From Heterocephalus glaber (Eukaryota; Chordata; Mammalia; Rodentia; Bathyergidae): 64,000 nt of DNA. A program made the position numbers and the translations under genes. The stretch spans positions 569,289-633,288 of the forward strand of contig NW_004624881.1 in the NCBI RefSeq assembly GCF_000247695.1. Reading direction: 5' to 3'. The first letter of the stretch is position 1; every line of letters starts with the position of its first letter. Of the stretch, positions 21,824 to 34,735 are shown piece after piece. Below the pieces are notes generated by a model, which ran no database searches, was not told the origin of the DNA, and saw only the letters and a list, made by a program, of their open reading frames with translations.

Positions 21824-23002
21824 CACAACCAGTGAAAGCCAGTGAACTGGGTTTATCTCTCTCAGGACGGTATTGTGTGCTGAGGTAGATTTCTTTCAGT
21901 GAGGGCCAATGCATGTATGAATATAACAGAAGGGCAAGCCAAGATAAGAGTGCATAGTTAGACACTTCCTCACATGTTCTGGAAACAGGTCCAGAGCTGC
22001 CCTGGAGAGTCTAGGCTATTGCTGAGGAGCTGCAGATAAGCCAGTGCAGAGCACGACTCTGAGCCCTCTCACCACTGATGATGCAGCTCAGCTCCACTCC
22101 CTGGACACATGGATCTCCAGGATGTCTCTGACCAAAACTGGTCTGACACCAAATGCATGGGGTTCTCCCAGCAGAGACTGTATCTTCTGGAAGTCAGACC
22201 TTTTCTGTCATCACTATGTGGAGGTCATTTCAGACCCTGCAGGTTCCAGGGCTCCATCCTGCCCACCACCCTCCTTCAGAGGGAAGCCCAGGCCAGCAGC
22301 TGCTTGTCCCATGCATGGGCTCTCAGGCTGGGCATGTGCAGGAAAGGCTGCAGGGCTCAGGAAGACACTTTCTGGGGTTCAGGGACTTGTTATGCGTAAG
22401 AGGAGACTCTGTCCCTACCCTCAGGCAGGTACAGGCTTTCAGGAGTTCTGTGCCCAACCTGGGACCAAATATGTGTTTCCTACTACACCCAAATGGGCTG
22501 AGTAAAACTGTACCCACATCCACAGACAGATGCGAACTTAAATCTCAGTCCAGGGCTGACTGCTCCTGCAGTTACCTGATCTGTACAGGATTGTGAATGT
22601 GAATCTCATGGACTCACTGTGCACATTGGACAAATAAAAAATGCTTCCCACAGCTCAGGCACACTGCATGGCAAAGATTATTATGAACAATTAAGAAAGT
22701 CATATAAAATTAATGTATATATATATACATTAATATATATATATCTCCCACAAATATGACATCATTAACAAGATGACAATAACCTATATGTGACATATAT
22801 AATGATAAAACTATTTAGCAAGGTTTGGATAATTAATGAGAAGTGAAAACAAAGTCTGTTCTCTGCACCTTGGCCTGACATGGTGCATGCACACTGGTGC
22901 TGTCTCCCCCTGGACTCCACCATGGCCCCGCTGGACCTGCAGTCCAGAGTCACTTTTGGTGTCCAGCCTCACTGGTCCCCTCAGCAGTGGCGAGCATCTC
23001 TG
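21824..23002. other. Unassigned DNA downstream of the OR pseudogene
   Basis: 22000-22640 has several overlapping frames of up to 153 codons in all three plus frames, which is a composition effect. No domain was seen. 22715-22745 is an AT-rich near-palindrome of TATATA units around ACATTAA. Confidence 0.4.
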
Positions 23003-23950
23003 CTATTCTCCAACCCCAATTCCCAAGGCACCGCAGGGACCTAGTACCAGGCCGCCCAGTGCCCTCTGTATGTCCTTGTTCCTTAGGGTGTAGATGAGTG
23101 GGTTCAGTGTGGGTGTGACCACTGTGTAGAACAGCACCACAAACTTGCCCTGCTCATGGGAGCTGCTCTTGGCTGGCTGCAGCTACATAATGATGCTCCC
23201 GTAGAACAAGGACACCACAGCCTCATGGGATGAGCAGGTGTTGAAGGCCTTCCTCCTCCCCTTGTCTGACCTCATGCTCAACACAGCCCTGGTGATGTGG
23301 CCATAGGACATAAGGATCAGCCCCAGGGGCAGCACAACAAAGATGAAGCTGGCCAGGTAAATCTCCAGCTCATTCAGCCTGGTGTCTACGCAGGCCAGCT
23401 TCATGATAAGGGGCATCTCACAGAAGTAGGCAATGTGGTTGTTCCCACACAGGGGCAACAGCATGGTGAGCATGGAGCCCACCAGGCTGGTGCTGAGACC
23501 ACTGAGCCAGGAGGCACAGGCCAGGCCCATTCAGAGCCTTGGGTGCTTGAGGACTGTATAGTGCAGTGGTCTGCAGAATGCAGCATAGAGGTCATAGGAC
23601 ATGATGACCAGGGTGATGCACTAGGTGGCTCCCACCCAGTGTGAGATGTAGAACTGGGCCATGCACCCCCTATAGCTGATGTTTTTCTGAAGTCCGCAGA
23701 GGTTGGCCAGGATCTAGGGGACAATGCTAGTGGTGAAGCTCACATCTGGGAAGGAGAGGTTGGCCAAGAAGTACATGGGCATGTGCAGATGAACATCTAT
23801 GCAGGAGACAAGTGTGATGACTCCATTGCCCATGAGGGACACCCTGTAGAATGCTGCCATGACCACAAAGAGGATGGGTTCCAGTGCTGGCCTGGCAGAG
23901 AAGCTCAGGAGCACAAACATGCCCTGAGAGCTCTTGTTGGTGATGTCCAT
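23003..23950 (-). pseudogene. Olfactory receptor pseudogene, family 2-like
   Basis: Olfactory receptors are seven-transmembrane odorant-binding GPCRs. On the minus strand a 315-codon frame, the normal OR length, runs from ATG 23948-23950 (MDITNKSSQG) to TAG 23003-23005. It has the OR hallmarks PMYFLANLSF (TM2), MSYDLYAA (the DRY motif, R changed to L), a KAFNTCSSH motif (TM6) and NPLIYTLRN (TM7). Four in-frame stops break it: 23714-23716, 23621-23623, 23531-23533 and 23183-23185. No frameshift was seen. An in-frame ATG at 23996-23998 gives a longer start, but 23948 fits family length. The family-2 assignment is by overall resemblance. Confidence 0.92.
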
Positions 23951-23998
23951 CCCATCGTGGTTCCAGCCAGGCAGGGAGCAGGGGCCACCTGAGGACAT

Positions 23999-26900
23999 GG
24001 GGCATGGAGTTGAGGCATCACATCAGCCAGTGACCAAGAAATATGTCCACAGCAGTGCTCTCTGAGTGTTCTGCCTTCCTGATGGCCAGCTGGAGACATG
24101 GCTGAGGCCATGGGGACAGCCCTGCCTGGGGGAAGAGGGAGAAGCATAGTGCATGACTCAGCATGGGGCTGCAATTACAATCTTACTCCTAACAACAACA
24201 TCTGGCTTCACCTAAACAGTGATGGCTGGACAAAGGGGCTCATGGGATCAACCACTGTAAAGGCAGTGAATTGGAATCACCTTAAGTCCCACAGTCACCA
24301 GAGAATTTCTGCTTTCCCATTAAATGCATCTCAAATCCAGGACTTCCAACCCTGTCTGTGTGACCATGCACTGTCTGCAGTCCACCAGGGCTGCCATCTG
24401 GATTTTGATGCACTGTGCTCATCCTCTCCGAGGGCTCCCTCCTGACCCCTGCATATTCTCAACAGACAGTTGAGTGTCCAGGAGTCAGAATATGACCATG
24501 TGGCTCTGTTGCCCCATTCCCCACCATGTCATGCTAAGCCACAGTGAAGATTTCTCTTGTCTGCAGAAGCCACACACACACACTTCCTCTCCTCCTTCAG
24601 GTCATTTTCTAGCCACCGTCTAACTTAGCACTTCCTCCCTGAGGTATATGACATCATACCCAGCTTCCTTCCCTCACTTTCTCCTGCACATTATTATGTG
24701 GTCCTGTCTCCTTTTGCTAGATTAAGGTCCAGGCCACAGTTTCCTCCTATCTTATTTACTTTTCATTCTGCAGTGCAGAGTCCAGGTCCTGGCAGGGAAA
24801 GGTTGCATTGCCCACAGTCAGGATATGCAGTCCTGGAGGTATTGGTGCAATGCTTTGCAGTAATGGACACTTGGGTTGGATCAGCAGACGCCTGGGGACA
24901 GCACTCAGAACCTCATACACACACATGGCCAGGGGAGACTTGTGGGACCACAGATTCATACAGAGGGCCCAGGATGTCCTCTGCTCTTCTGCAGATGGAG
25001 GGGAGCAAACCACGGCTGAGCAGGGCCAGATATGAAGTCAGAGGCTGACAGGAAACATGAAGCTCAGCTTCACATGTCCCTGAAGATTTCTGGGGCCTAT
25101 GTTTGGAAAAAAACATTATTTATCCAGTCCTTTATCTCAGAAATAAGGACAAGTTCATGATATTTAAGGTTTACCCCATTTGGGGAACTCAGCCGCTGTA
25201 TGCTTAATCCTAAAGCATTTCAGTAACTTAGCTGTCCTTGTAACACAAAACAAGCATGACCCTCATGTACACACACTGTGTTTAAGATGAATTTAACAGT
25301 GTGTCTCACACATAAGTGGAATCCAGAAGACCTGATGTCACAGAAGTTGAGAGCAGATGGGGGCTGCTCCAGATGGGCCTGGGAAGGCAGGTGGCCCAGT
25401 ATCAGAGCTGCTGTGTGATTGGGGGTCTGTCCTGGCCTGGGCACAGAAGGGGTGGACACTGACCACAGTGCAGTGCAGGAGGGAGGATTTGCTCATGAGA
25501 AGAAGTGGTAATGTCTGGGGATGGACACACTGATTACCCCGAGTGGGTCCCTACCTGGTGTGCAGAAGAATCAACCATCACACAGGACCTGATCTACTTG
25601 TGTAAATATTCTGTGTCAATAGAAATTTAAAATAAAACACTCCCTGATGCCTTCCATTGCACCTGTGTAGGAAAGGGCTGAGGCCTCCAGTCATGGTATT
25701 CCTCTGACTGATCCTCCAGATTAGGGAACCACCAAGACTCACAGAACACAGTGGCATCATAAGGAGCAGGGGACAGGAGGTGAGTGAGGGTGGCTGGCTG
25801 GAAGTGGGACACCACATGGGGTGTGTCACACAGAGGAAGGGACAGTGGAGGCTGAGGTGACACCTATGGGTGAGTCCATTGTGGAGATGGGAACTGTGCT
25901 GATGCTGTGTATGGAGGACATGTGGGTGTCACAGAAGGCAAGCATGGGACACAGTTCAGTGGTCTGCAGAGCAGTGCTGAGCTGCACCTCACATCTGGAT
26001 TCTGAGACTGGAACCAACACCCCACTAATGGATGAGGGCTGTTCTGTCTCAGAGTCTCACCTGAAGCATTGCTCTTCAGCCTATGACCCATGATGACCGG
26101 AAAGATGACACGTGACAGTCAGGGAAAGGTCCAAGTTCCACCAAGTTAACTGTGGTCACAGACATGGGCCAGCATGGAGGTGGCTGCTAAAAACCAAAGG
26201 CGGAGGAAGAAAAATGGGGTTGGGTAAGATGCCCTCCACCTCCACTGGAAGTAGAAGAGTCTGTGACTGCAGAAGTCATGGAGAGCCACCCAGAGCCAAG
26301 GCATCATTCACTGAGCAGCTGCATCTCCCTGGATGCTGGAGGAGTTTGGAGACATGGGCAGTGCTTTGCTTCAGGACTCACAGCACTCGCTAATTTGGTG
26401 CAGAGGCGTGGAAGACAGGAGAGCAAGAGGGCCTTACAGCCCAGACCCAGTCTCATCTCTGAGTCACAGCAGCAGCCAGGGGGCTGCATTCTGCTTGCTG
26501 TGTGTCTGGAAGTCCTCTTCTTACATCATTAAGCAGGATGCACTGGATGAGAAAAAGTACGTGATTTTTCTGAAAAGACTCGTGGTCGATGGATTGAGGC
26601 TGCTACATCCGCCTCCAGGAGGAGGAAAGGAGGGTGCTCCTCTGAGGATGAAGGGGACCCAGAGCCTCCCCACAGGAGTAGCCTGTCTTCTCCCTGGGGC
26701 ATGGGGGACAGGATGCTGTCTCACAGCAGCTGAAGAACTGGTGGAAGGAGCTTGGGGATGTTCTCCCTGAGGGATAATCATAGTTTCATTGTAATGCACA
26801 TAGAGTCATTTTTCCTGGATTTAAGATTATTTATTTTCATACTTCACGCCTTGCTTACAGAGCACAATTAAGTCTTTTCACACAGGGATTCATCATGTGA

Positions 26901-27129
26901 ATGGCAGGGGGTGTGTAGCCTTCAATATTTGCTCATTAGCAAAATTTTGTCATACACTGCTGTGGATTTTCTTTCTTAATCATGTTATTGTTGGTGTACA
27001 CCTCAGTAATGAGCTACTGTTTTTCTTAATAACATACTGTAAGTGTGTTTTCATTATAGTAAAATACAGATGGTGTTAAATTTATCAGTATGGCTATTTT
27101 CAAATATAAAGTCAATGAAATAAGTTAAT
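23999..27129. other. Unassigned DNA upstream of the OR pseudogene
   Basis: Mostly moderate GC, with many overlapping frames (up to 145 codons) but no recognisable domain. 26770-27130 turns AT-rich towards the L1 block. OR genes often have 5' non-coding exons several kb upstream; none could be recognised. Confidence 0.4.
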
Positions 27130-28570
27130 TCAGAATAATGAAGAGGTCTTTCACTTCCTTGGTTAGTTTAATTCCTGAGTATTTAATTTTTCCCGGCTGT
27201 CATTGTGGATTTTATTTTTTCCTAATTTATTTCTTCATGGGTTTGTTATTCATGTACAATAATGCTATTGAGTTTTATGTGTTAGTTTGTATCCCGCTAC
27301 ATTGCTGAATTTGATTATTAGTTCTAGGAGTCATTTGATGGTTTTGGGTCTTCAATGTAAAGGACCCTGTCATCTGAAAACTGTGATAATTTGACTTCTT
27401 TCTTTCCTTTCCTTATCCCTTTTACTCTTTCTCTTGTTGATTGCTCTGGGTAATGTTTTGAGGACTATGTTGAATGGGAATGATGATCCAGGAACCTTTG
27501 TCTTGTTCCTGATTTTAGGGGGAAAGCTTTCAGGTTTTTGGTTTGTTGTAAATGGCTCTCATCAGATTGAGACAGGGTCCTTGTATACCTGTTTCCTTCA
27601 AGGATTTTATAATGAATGAATGCTGTATTTTGTCAGGGGTGCTTTTTTTTTTTGAATCTGTTGAGATGATCTTGTGAGTTTTGTCCTTGTTTTATTTCAT
27701 CTAATAGATTACATGTATTGATTTGTGGATGTGGAACCACCCTTCTACCTGTGGGGTGAATCCTCCTTGGTTTTGATGTATGACCATTTTTTGATGATTG
27801 CATTTTGTTTGCTAGTATTTTTTTGAGGATTTTTGAATCTATGTATATTAAATAAATTAGCCTGTAGTTTTCTTTTTAGTCTGCTCCTCATATGATTTTG
27901 GAATCAGGGAGTTTCTAGCCCACAGGAATGACAATGGACGTACTTCTCCTCTATCACTTTCACTAAAGAGTGTGAGGAGTATAGGTGTTATATCCTTCCC
28001 AAAGGTCTTGTAGAATTCAGCACTGAATCCTGGGCTTTCCTTAGTTGGTAGGGCTGTTTTTACAGCCTCAATTTAATCTCCTGATATTTCCAGTTATTGT
28101 TTAGCATCTTTAGATCTTCTTGATTCAATTTTGCTAATTCATATATGTCTAGAAATCTGTGCATTTTGTCAAGATTCTCCAATTTGTTGGAATAGATTTC
28201 ATAGCAGTTGTCAATAATTTTCTGGATTTCAGCAGTGTCTGTTGTGATTTCCCCTTTTTTATTCTAACTGTGTTGATGTGTGTCTGTTCTAACATTGGTA
28301 TTTTTGGCTAAGGGTTTGTCCATTTTGTTTATTCTCCTGAATAACTGGCACTCAGATCTGTTAATTCTTTTTTTTTTTTTTTTTTTTTTTTGTACCAGGG
28401 ATCAAACTCAGGTCCTTGAGCTTGCACAGCAGGTGGTGAAACCACTGAGCTAAATCCTCGGCCTTGATCTGTTAATTCTTTATATTGTCTTTTTAGCTTC
28501 TATTTTACTACTTTCTGCTCTGATCTTTATGTTTTCCCTCCTTGTACTAGGTTTGGGTTTGGACTGTTCT
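27130..28570 (-). mobile_element. L1 ORF2 middle fragment (minus strand)
   Basis: On the minus strand this is colinear with the ORF2 reverse-transcriptase and flanking region of the L1 at 31150-32500. Matching plus-strand phrases are the ones starting at 27150 (AGGTCTTTCACTTCCTTGG) and 28030 (CTGGGCTTTCCTTAGTTGG). It is more diverged than that copy, has no usable frame and was later hit by a SINE. Confidence 0.85.
28371..28465 (-). mobile_element. ID-like SINE inserted in L1
   Basis: Poly(T), then GTACCAGGGATCAAACTCAG (reverse box B), then CCACTGAGCTAAATCC (reverse box A). It is flanked by a perfect 16-bp duplication, GATCTGTTAATTCTTT, at 28355-28370 and 28466-28481. Confidence 0.93.
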
Positions 28571-29439
28571 TGTTATTCTTCAGTTACACTCACCACTGCC
28601 TCATTCCAGAACTTTTTCATGACTCTACATAGAAAAACCTACCTATATGGATTGGGACAGCCACTCCCATTGGCCAGCTCTCCTCAGCCCTTGACAATGC
28701 CTTTCTGCCTTCTTCTTCTGTGAATCACCTGACTTTAGATATTCCACGTAAATGGAACCACACCACATGTGGCTTTGGTGTCTGGTTTCTTTCTCTCTGC
28801 ATACTCTTTTCCGGGTTCTGCAAGGTGTGGTCCATGCCAGGGGTTCACTCTGATTTACAGCTGAGCATTTCACACTGGACAACTCTGCCTCCTTCTGTTT
28901 GTTACCCTCTTTGTGGGTATCATGCTGTTCCCACCTTTCTGCCTCTGTAAATGGAGATACTCCGAATGGTCCCCCACCCGCCATGGCTTGAGTACATCTC
29001 TTCAGTGGTTTGGCATAAGTGCAGGGCAGGGCAGGGCAGCCGTGCTGTGCTGTCCTAAGCTCTGTTACCAGGTATGTGCCACAGTTTACTCTGCAGTGGC
29101 ATCATGTACCCCCATAGGCCACATGTGGTCCCATTCTTCACATCACAACCAGAACTTGTGAGTTCCTCTTTTAATTTTCTTTCATGGCCTTTGCAGCAGG
29201 GGTGAAGTGAGTTCTAGGTTAGCTTTGATTCACATTTTCTAAAGACTACTAAGGCTGTGTTTTTCCTGCTGAGTGTTGGTCACATGCTGATGTTTAAAGA
29301 AATGTCTACTCTATTCTTTTGCCCATTTTTAATTTTTTATGTCTTTGTTGTTGAGATATAAGAATTTTTATATAGTCTGAACACTAGACCCTCATGAGAT
29401 ATGTTATTCACATTTATCATTGGGTGCTCTACCTGTACA
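28571..29439 (-). mobile_element. Decayed L1 3' fragments (minus strand)
   Basis: 28735-28990 and 29220-29420 carry phrases of the C-terminal ORF2 and 3' region in reverse (for example AAATGTCTACTCTATTCTTT and TTGTTGTTGAGATATAAG). The middle, about 28990-29215, could not be matched. These pieces are older than the copy to their right. Confidence 0.6.
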
Positions 29440-29899
29440 TGATGGATCTTGGTTCTTATTTCTTTCCCATTACCTGTGCACCCTTCACTCCCTCCACCCT
29501 TCCCCGTTTACATAGATTTCATTTCCATTTTTTTCTTTTCTCATAATTTTTTCTTTCCCTTTTCTCCTTTCCTTTCCCCCTCCTATCACCCCTACCCCTA
29601 TGGACCTTTATTCCTATTACAAATTATCAATTATTCATTTTAATCATTTTAAGCCTTATTGACACTCAGTTTCTCATACCAGAGAAATTAGTCAGTATTT
29701 ACATGTGTGTTCTATTTATTTCCCTTAAGAGTATGGCCTCAATATGCATTCATTTAGATATAAATGTCTCTAGTTTCTCATTTTTTATGGCTGAGTAGTA
29801 CTCCATTTTATAAAAAAATGCATATCTTATTTATCCAGTTTCCAGTGGATGGGGACATGGGCTGTTTCCAAGTGTGAGCTATTACAAACTGTGCCACTA

Positions 29900-32800
29900 T
29901 AAACATGGGTACACATATATTGCTATGGTATGATTATTTTAATTCTTTTGGGAAGATACCCAGCAAAGGAATAGCTGGGTCAAATGGGAAATCTAGCCCT
30001 ATTTCTTTGAGGTATCTCCATATTGATTTCCACAGTGGTTTTACCAGCCTACACACCCACCAGCAATGGAGAAGGGTTCCTTTCTCCCCACAACCCTGCC
30101 AGCATTTGTTTGTTGATTTCTTGATAGCAGCCATTCTTTCTTGGGTGAGGTGGAATCTCAGCGTTGTTTTCATCTGCATCTCTTGAATGACCAGTGACGT
30201 TGNNNNNNNNNNNNNNNNNNNNNNNNNNNNNNNNNNNNNNNNNNNNNNNNNNNNNNNNNNNNNNNNNNNNNNNNNNNNNNNNNNNNNNNNNNNNNNNNNN
30301 NNTGGGTCTTTGAATTTGGGGGGTCTGATTTTTTTCAGTTCTTTATATATTCTAGATAGTAGTTCTTTTTCTGAGGTACAGCTGCTAAAATTTTTTCCCA
30401 CATTGTAGGTTGTCTATTAGCTATTTTGGTGATTTCTTTTGCAGTGAAGAAGCTTTTTAATAAGATGAGATCCCAGGTGTTGATTCTTTATGCTAGTTAA
30501 TGTACTACTGAGGTTTTGTCCATAAAGTCTTTTCCTATGCCAATGTCTTCAATAGTTCTACCTAACTTATCTTCCAGGAAGTTTCATGTTTCTGTCTTAA
30601 TATTTAGATCTATAATCCACTTTGATCTTAGTTTGTTGCATGGTGATAGGAATGGGTCTAGTTTTAATCTTTGGCAGGATGAAGTCATCATTTTTTCCAA
30701 TATCATTTATTAAACAGTCTATCTTTCCCCCAATGATGATGGTTGGGTTCTTTGTCACAGATGAGGTGGCTAAGTATGTCTTGAGATTTTTCTGCATCTT
30801 CTAATCTATTCCACTGATCCTCAGGTTTGTTATTTTGCCAGTACCATGCTGTTTTTATCACAGTAGCTATGTAGTATATTTTCAAATTGAGGATGGTGAT
30901 ACTCCCTGTCATATCCCTGTTGCTTAGAATTGCTTTTGGTAGTCTAGCTCTCTTCTGGTTCCATATGAATTTTTGGATTGTTTTCTCTAGTTCTGTGAAG
31001 TATATTGTTTGAATTTCAATCAGCATTACATTAAATCTATATAATAGTTTTGGAAGTATGGCCATTTTAACTATGTTGCTTCTTCCTACCTAGGAACAGG
31101 GGATGTCTTTCCATTTTCTTATATCTTCTTCAATTTCTTTTTTTGGAGTGCTGTATTTTTCAGTGCAGAGGTCTTTTACTTCCTTTGTTAGATTGATTAC
31201 TAGACATTTCCTTTTTTGTATGCTATTGTAAAATGAATTGTTTCCCTAATCTTTCTCTCAGTGAGTCTGTTGTGTATTAGAAGGCTATTGCTTTTTGAGT
31301 GTTCGCCTTATACCCAGCTACTCTGCTGAATCTGTCAATTAAGTCTAGAAGTCTTTTCACAGAGTTTTTTGGGTCTTCTATGTAAAGTATTATATCATCA
31401 GCAAATGATGACAGATTAACTTCTTCCTTTCCTATCTGTATTCCTTTTATTTATTTCTCTTTTCCAAATGCTGTGGGTAATGTTTATAGAACTCTATTGA
31501 ACAGGAATGGTGATAGTGGGCATCCTTGTCTTGTTCCAGATTTTAGCATGAAAGTTTTCAGTTTTTGACCATTTAGTATGTTGTTGGCTGTTGGTTTTTC
31601 ATAGAAAGCCTTAATCAAGTTGAGATAAAGACTTTCTATTCCAATTTACTGTAGGGTATTTATCATGAATGGGTGTTGGATTTTGTCAAATGCCTTTTCT
31701 GCCTCTATTGAGATGATGATATGGATTTTGTGCTTGACTCTGTTAATATAGTGTATTACATTTATTGATTTACAAATGTTGAACCATCCTTGCATCCCTG
31801 GGATAAATCTGACTTGGTCAGGGTGTATGATCTTCTTGATGAGCTTCAGTATTCTGTTTTCCAGTATCTTTTTGAGGATTTTGGCATCTATGTTCTTTAG
31901 GGAGATTGACCTATATTTCTCTTTTTGTGTTGAGTCTTTCCCTGGTTTGGTAATCAAGTTAACACTTGCTTCCATGAATGAATTTGGATGTCTTTCTTCC
32001 ATTTCAATTTCGTTGATGAGTTTAAAGAGTAATGGCAATAGTTCTTCTCTAAATATCTCGTAGAATTCAGCAGTGAAGCCATCAGGACCTGGGCTTTTCC
32101 TTGTTGGAAAATATTTTATTACATTCGCAATTTCACTCATTGTTATTGGGGTGTTTAAAATTTCTATACTTTCTTCATTTAACTTTGGCAATATGTAAGT
32201 ATCTAGGAATCTGTCCATTTCTTCTGTGTCTTCCATTTTATTAGAGTTCAGGTTCTCAAAGTAGGTATTGATGATCCCCTAGATTTCTGCTGGGAATGTG
32301 ACTTCACCTTTTTCATTCTTAATTCCACGAATGTGAGCCTTTTCTTTCCCTTTTTGATAAGGTTGTCTAAAAGTTTATTGATTTTATTTATTCTTTTGAA
32401 AAACCAACTTAATTAAATTTTTATCATTCTCTTAATCTCCATTGGATTGATTTATGCTCTGACTTTTATAATTTTCTCCCTTGTACAAGATTTGGGTTTC
32501 TTATACTCTTCTTTTTCTAGGGCCTTGAGGTTCTGCATTAGGTTATTTATCAGTGTTCTCTCTGTTTTCATAACATGGGCATTCACTGCTATGAATTTCC
32601 CATGTAGAACTGCTTTCACTATGTTCCATTGATTCCTGTAGATTGTACTGGCATTATCATTTGCTTGTAGAAACTGTCTAATTTCTTCTTTAATTTCCTC
32701 AGTGACTCATTGGTTGTTCAGGAGGGTGTTATTCAATTTCCATGTGCTTGTGGATGTTTTACAGTTTCTTATGTTACTGATCTCCAATTTTATTGCACTA

Positions 32801-33500
32801 TGGTCTGATAATATACAGGGGGTAACTTCAGTTCTTTTACATTGACTTAGACATGTCCTTTGAGATAGCATGTGGTCTATTTTGGAGAATGACCCCTGTG
32901 CAGCTAAAAGAATGTGTATTCTGTTTTTGTGGGGTGGAACACTCTGTAAACATCTATTAAGTCCATTTGTTCAATAGCTCGGTTCAGTTCTAGAATTTCA
33001 TTGTAAATTCATTGTCTAGATGATCTATTTGTGATAGTGGGATATTGAGGTCCCCCACTACAATTGTATTAGTGCTTATTTGGTTTTTCATGTCCATTAA
33101 TATTTGTTTTGTATAGTTGGAGCCATTCACATTTGGTGCATATATTTTTATGATTGTCATCTCTTCCTCTGGGATTGTTCACTTCACAAGAATGTAGTGA
33201 CAATCTTTGTCTCTCTTAAATAGTTTTGGTTTGAAATCTACTTTATCTGCCAATAAGATTGCTACCCCTGCTTTTTTCTGGGTTCCTGTCATGTGAAGAA
33301 CTGTTTTCTATCCTTTTAATTTCAGTCTATGAATTTCTTTTGGGGTTAGGTGTGGTTCTGGTATACAGCATATTGTTGGATTTTGCTTCTTATTCCATTC
33401 TGTCAGTCTATTTCTTTTTATTCATGAATTGAGGCCATTAACATTGATAGTTATAATTGATAGATACTGACTCATCCTTGTCAGGATGTTTTACTGTAGT
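29900..33500 (-). pseudogene. L1 ORF2 pseudogene (endonuclease / reverse transcriptase)
   Basis: ORF2 protein nicks target DNA and copies L1 RNA in place. The clearest piece is the minus-strand frame 31646-32236, with [15 protein letters not shown] (start of the RT domain) and [20 protein letters not shown]. The C-terminal part is at 30703-31065, with [20 protein letters not shown]. Stops and frameshifts separate these pieces. The region 32500-33500 matches the upstream endonuclease part only loosely. Confidence 0.85.
30203..30302. other. Assembly gap (100 N)
   Basis: Exactly 100 undetermined bases inside the L1 ORF2 tail. The frames that appear to span it are meaningless. Confidence 0.99.
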
Positions 33501-33539
33501 TGGCTCTTTTATTTCTTATTTTTTCCACCTTTCACTTTA

Positions 33540-34735
33540 GTTTCTTACCTTGCCTGATGGCTTCCCTCTGTTGGGCCTTATGGAGTTCTGACCTTCATTG
33601 TCTTTTTCTAGGATACTGCTTAGAATTGTTTGAAGTTCTGGTTTGGTGTTCATGAAATTTCTCAGGGGTTCTTTTTCATAGAAGTATCTTATTTCTCCAT
33701 CAATTTTGAAAGATAATTTTGCAGGATACAACATTCTAGGTTGGAAGTTATTTTCTTTTAGGGCTTGAAATACTTCACTCCCAGCTCTCCTTGATTTGAG
33801 CATTTGTTTTGAGAAGTCTGTCATGACTCTGATGGGTTTTCCTTCGTAGGGGATTTGTTTCTTTTCTCTAACTGCTTGAGAAGTTTTGTGCCATTGCTTC
33901 TATGAACAGATTTTTAATGTTGTTTGAATTCTCTCCTGTTTTTACATGGAGTCCTATCAGTCTTATGTTATTATTCTTTGCATCATCTAGCAGCTGCTGG
34001 ACTTATTTCTCATGATCCCTTAGTATTTTTAAGAAATCTCTGTTTTTATGGTCCTTCACCACAATTCTATCTTCTATATCTGATAGTCTATCCTCAAATT
34101 CCCTTAATCTGCTTTGCATGCTTTCAGTGGAGTTTTTAATCTCCTGAATATCTGTTTGAATTTGTTTCATGGATTCCATTTCTTTCTTATGTTGGGCAAT
34201 CATGGTTTCCATTTCTTTCTTATGTGGGGCATTCATGGCTTCCAGTATGTTTCTGAGCTCATTTACTTTTTTATCTGTTTCTGTTCTAGAGCCTCTAATC
34301 ATGTGTTTCACTCTGCTCACCATCTGTGTAGTTATCTAGGAGATTATTTCTGCCTTGAATTTTTCTAGAGCCTCATTCATCTGTTTTGTTACTTCCTGTG
34401 CTATCAGTTTAGGGTGTCCAGGTGGTTAATTATCAGACTTTTCCAACTCGTTTCCCCCACAATTTGCCTTTTTTGTGGTGGAAGTCTGAGTTTGTGCCTT
34501 GCTCAAATATCTTCCCATTTTTTTGTTTTTGGTACTGTTCTTGGTTTAGTTCCTGGGTTGATACTTTGAAGTTGCTTATTGTATCTTTTTGATGTATTTA
34601 GAACCCTTATGGAATGATTGCTTCTCAGAGGTGTCTTCCAGATATAGCTGGTCTTTAGATTTTGAGTCTCTAATGACTCTGAGGCTGTCTCATTTTCATT
34701 ATACCAGGAAGGCCAACTGATTAGATCAATCACAA
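33540..34735 (-). pseudogene. L1 ORF1 pseudogene
   Basis: The N-terminal frame 34503-34733 starts MIDLISWPSWYNENE. The coiled-coil frame 34003-34323 holds two tandem copies of an HKKEME-containing 11-residue unit, and later a RLREFEDRLSDIEDRI heptad stretch. The C-terminal RNA-binding part is in 33537-33824 (NNFQPRMLYPAKLSFKIDGE). Domain order is normal for L1 ORF1; frame breaks separate the parts. Confidence 0.8.

Noticed and set aside
22044..22596. Three overlapping plus-strand frames of 96-153 codons
   Set aside because: All three phases are open at once, there is no family similarity, and the GC is moderate.
22710..22750. AT palindrome as an origin or regulatory site
   Set aside because: It is a short TATATA repeat that can form a hairpin by chance; nothing around it supports a function.
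23297..23644. 115-codon plus-strand frame
   Set aside because: It is the antisense shadow of the olfactory receptor pseudogene.
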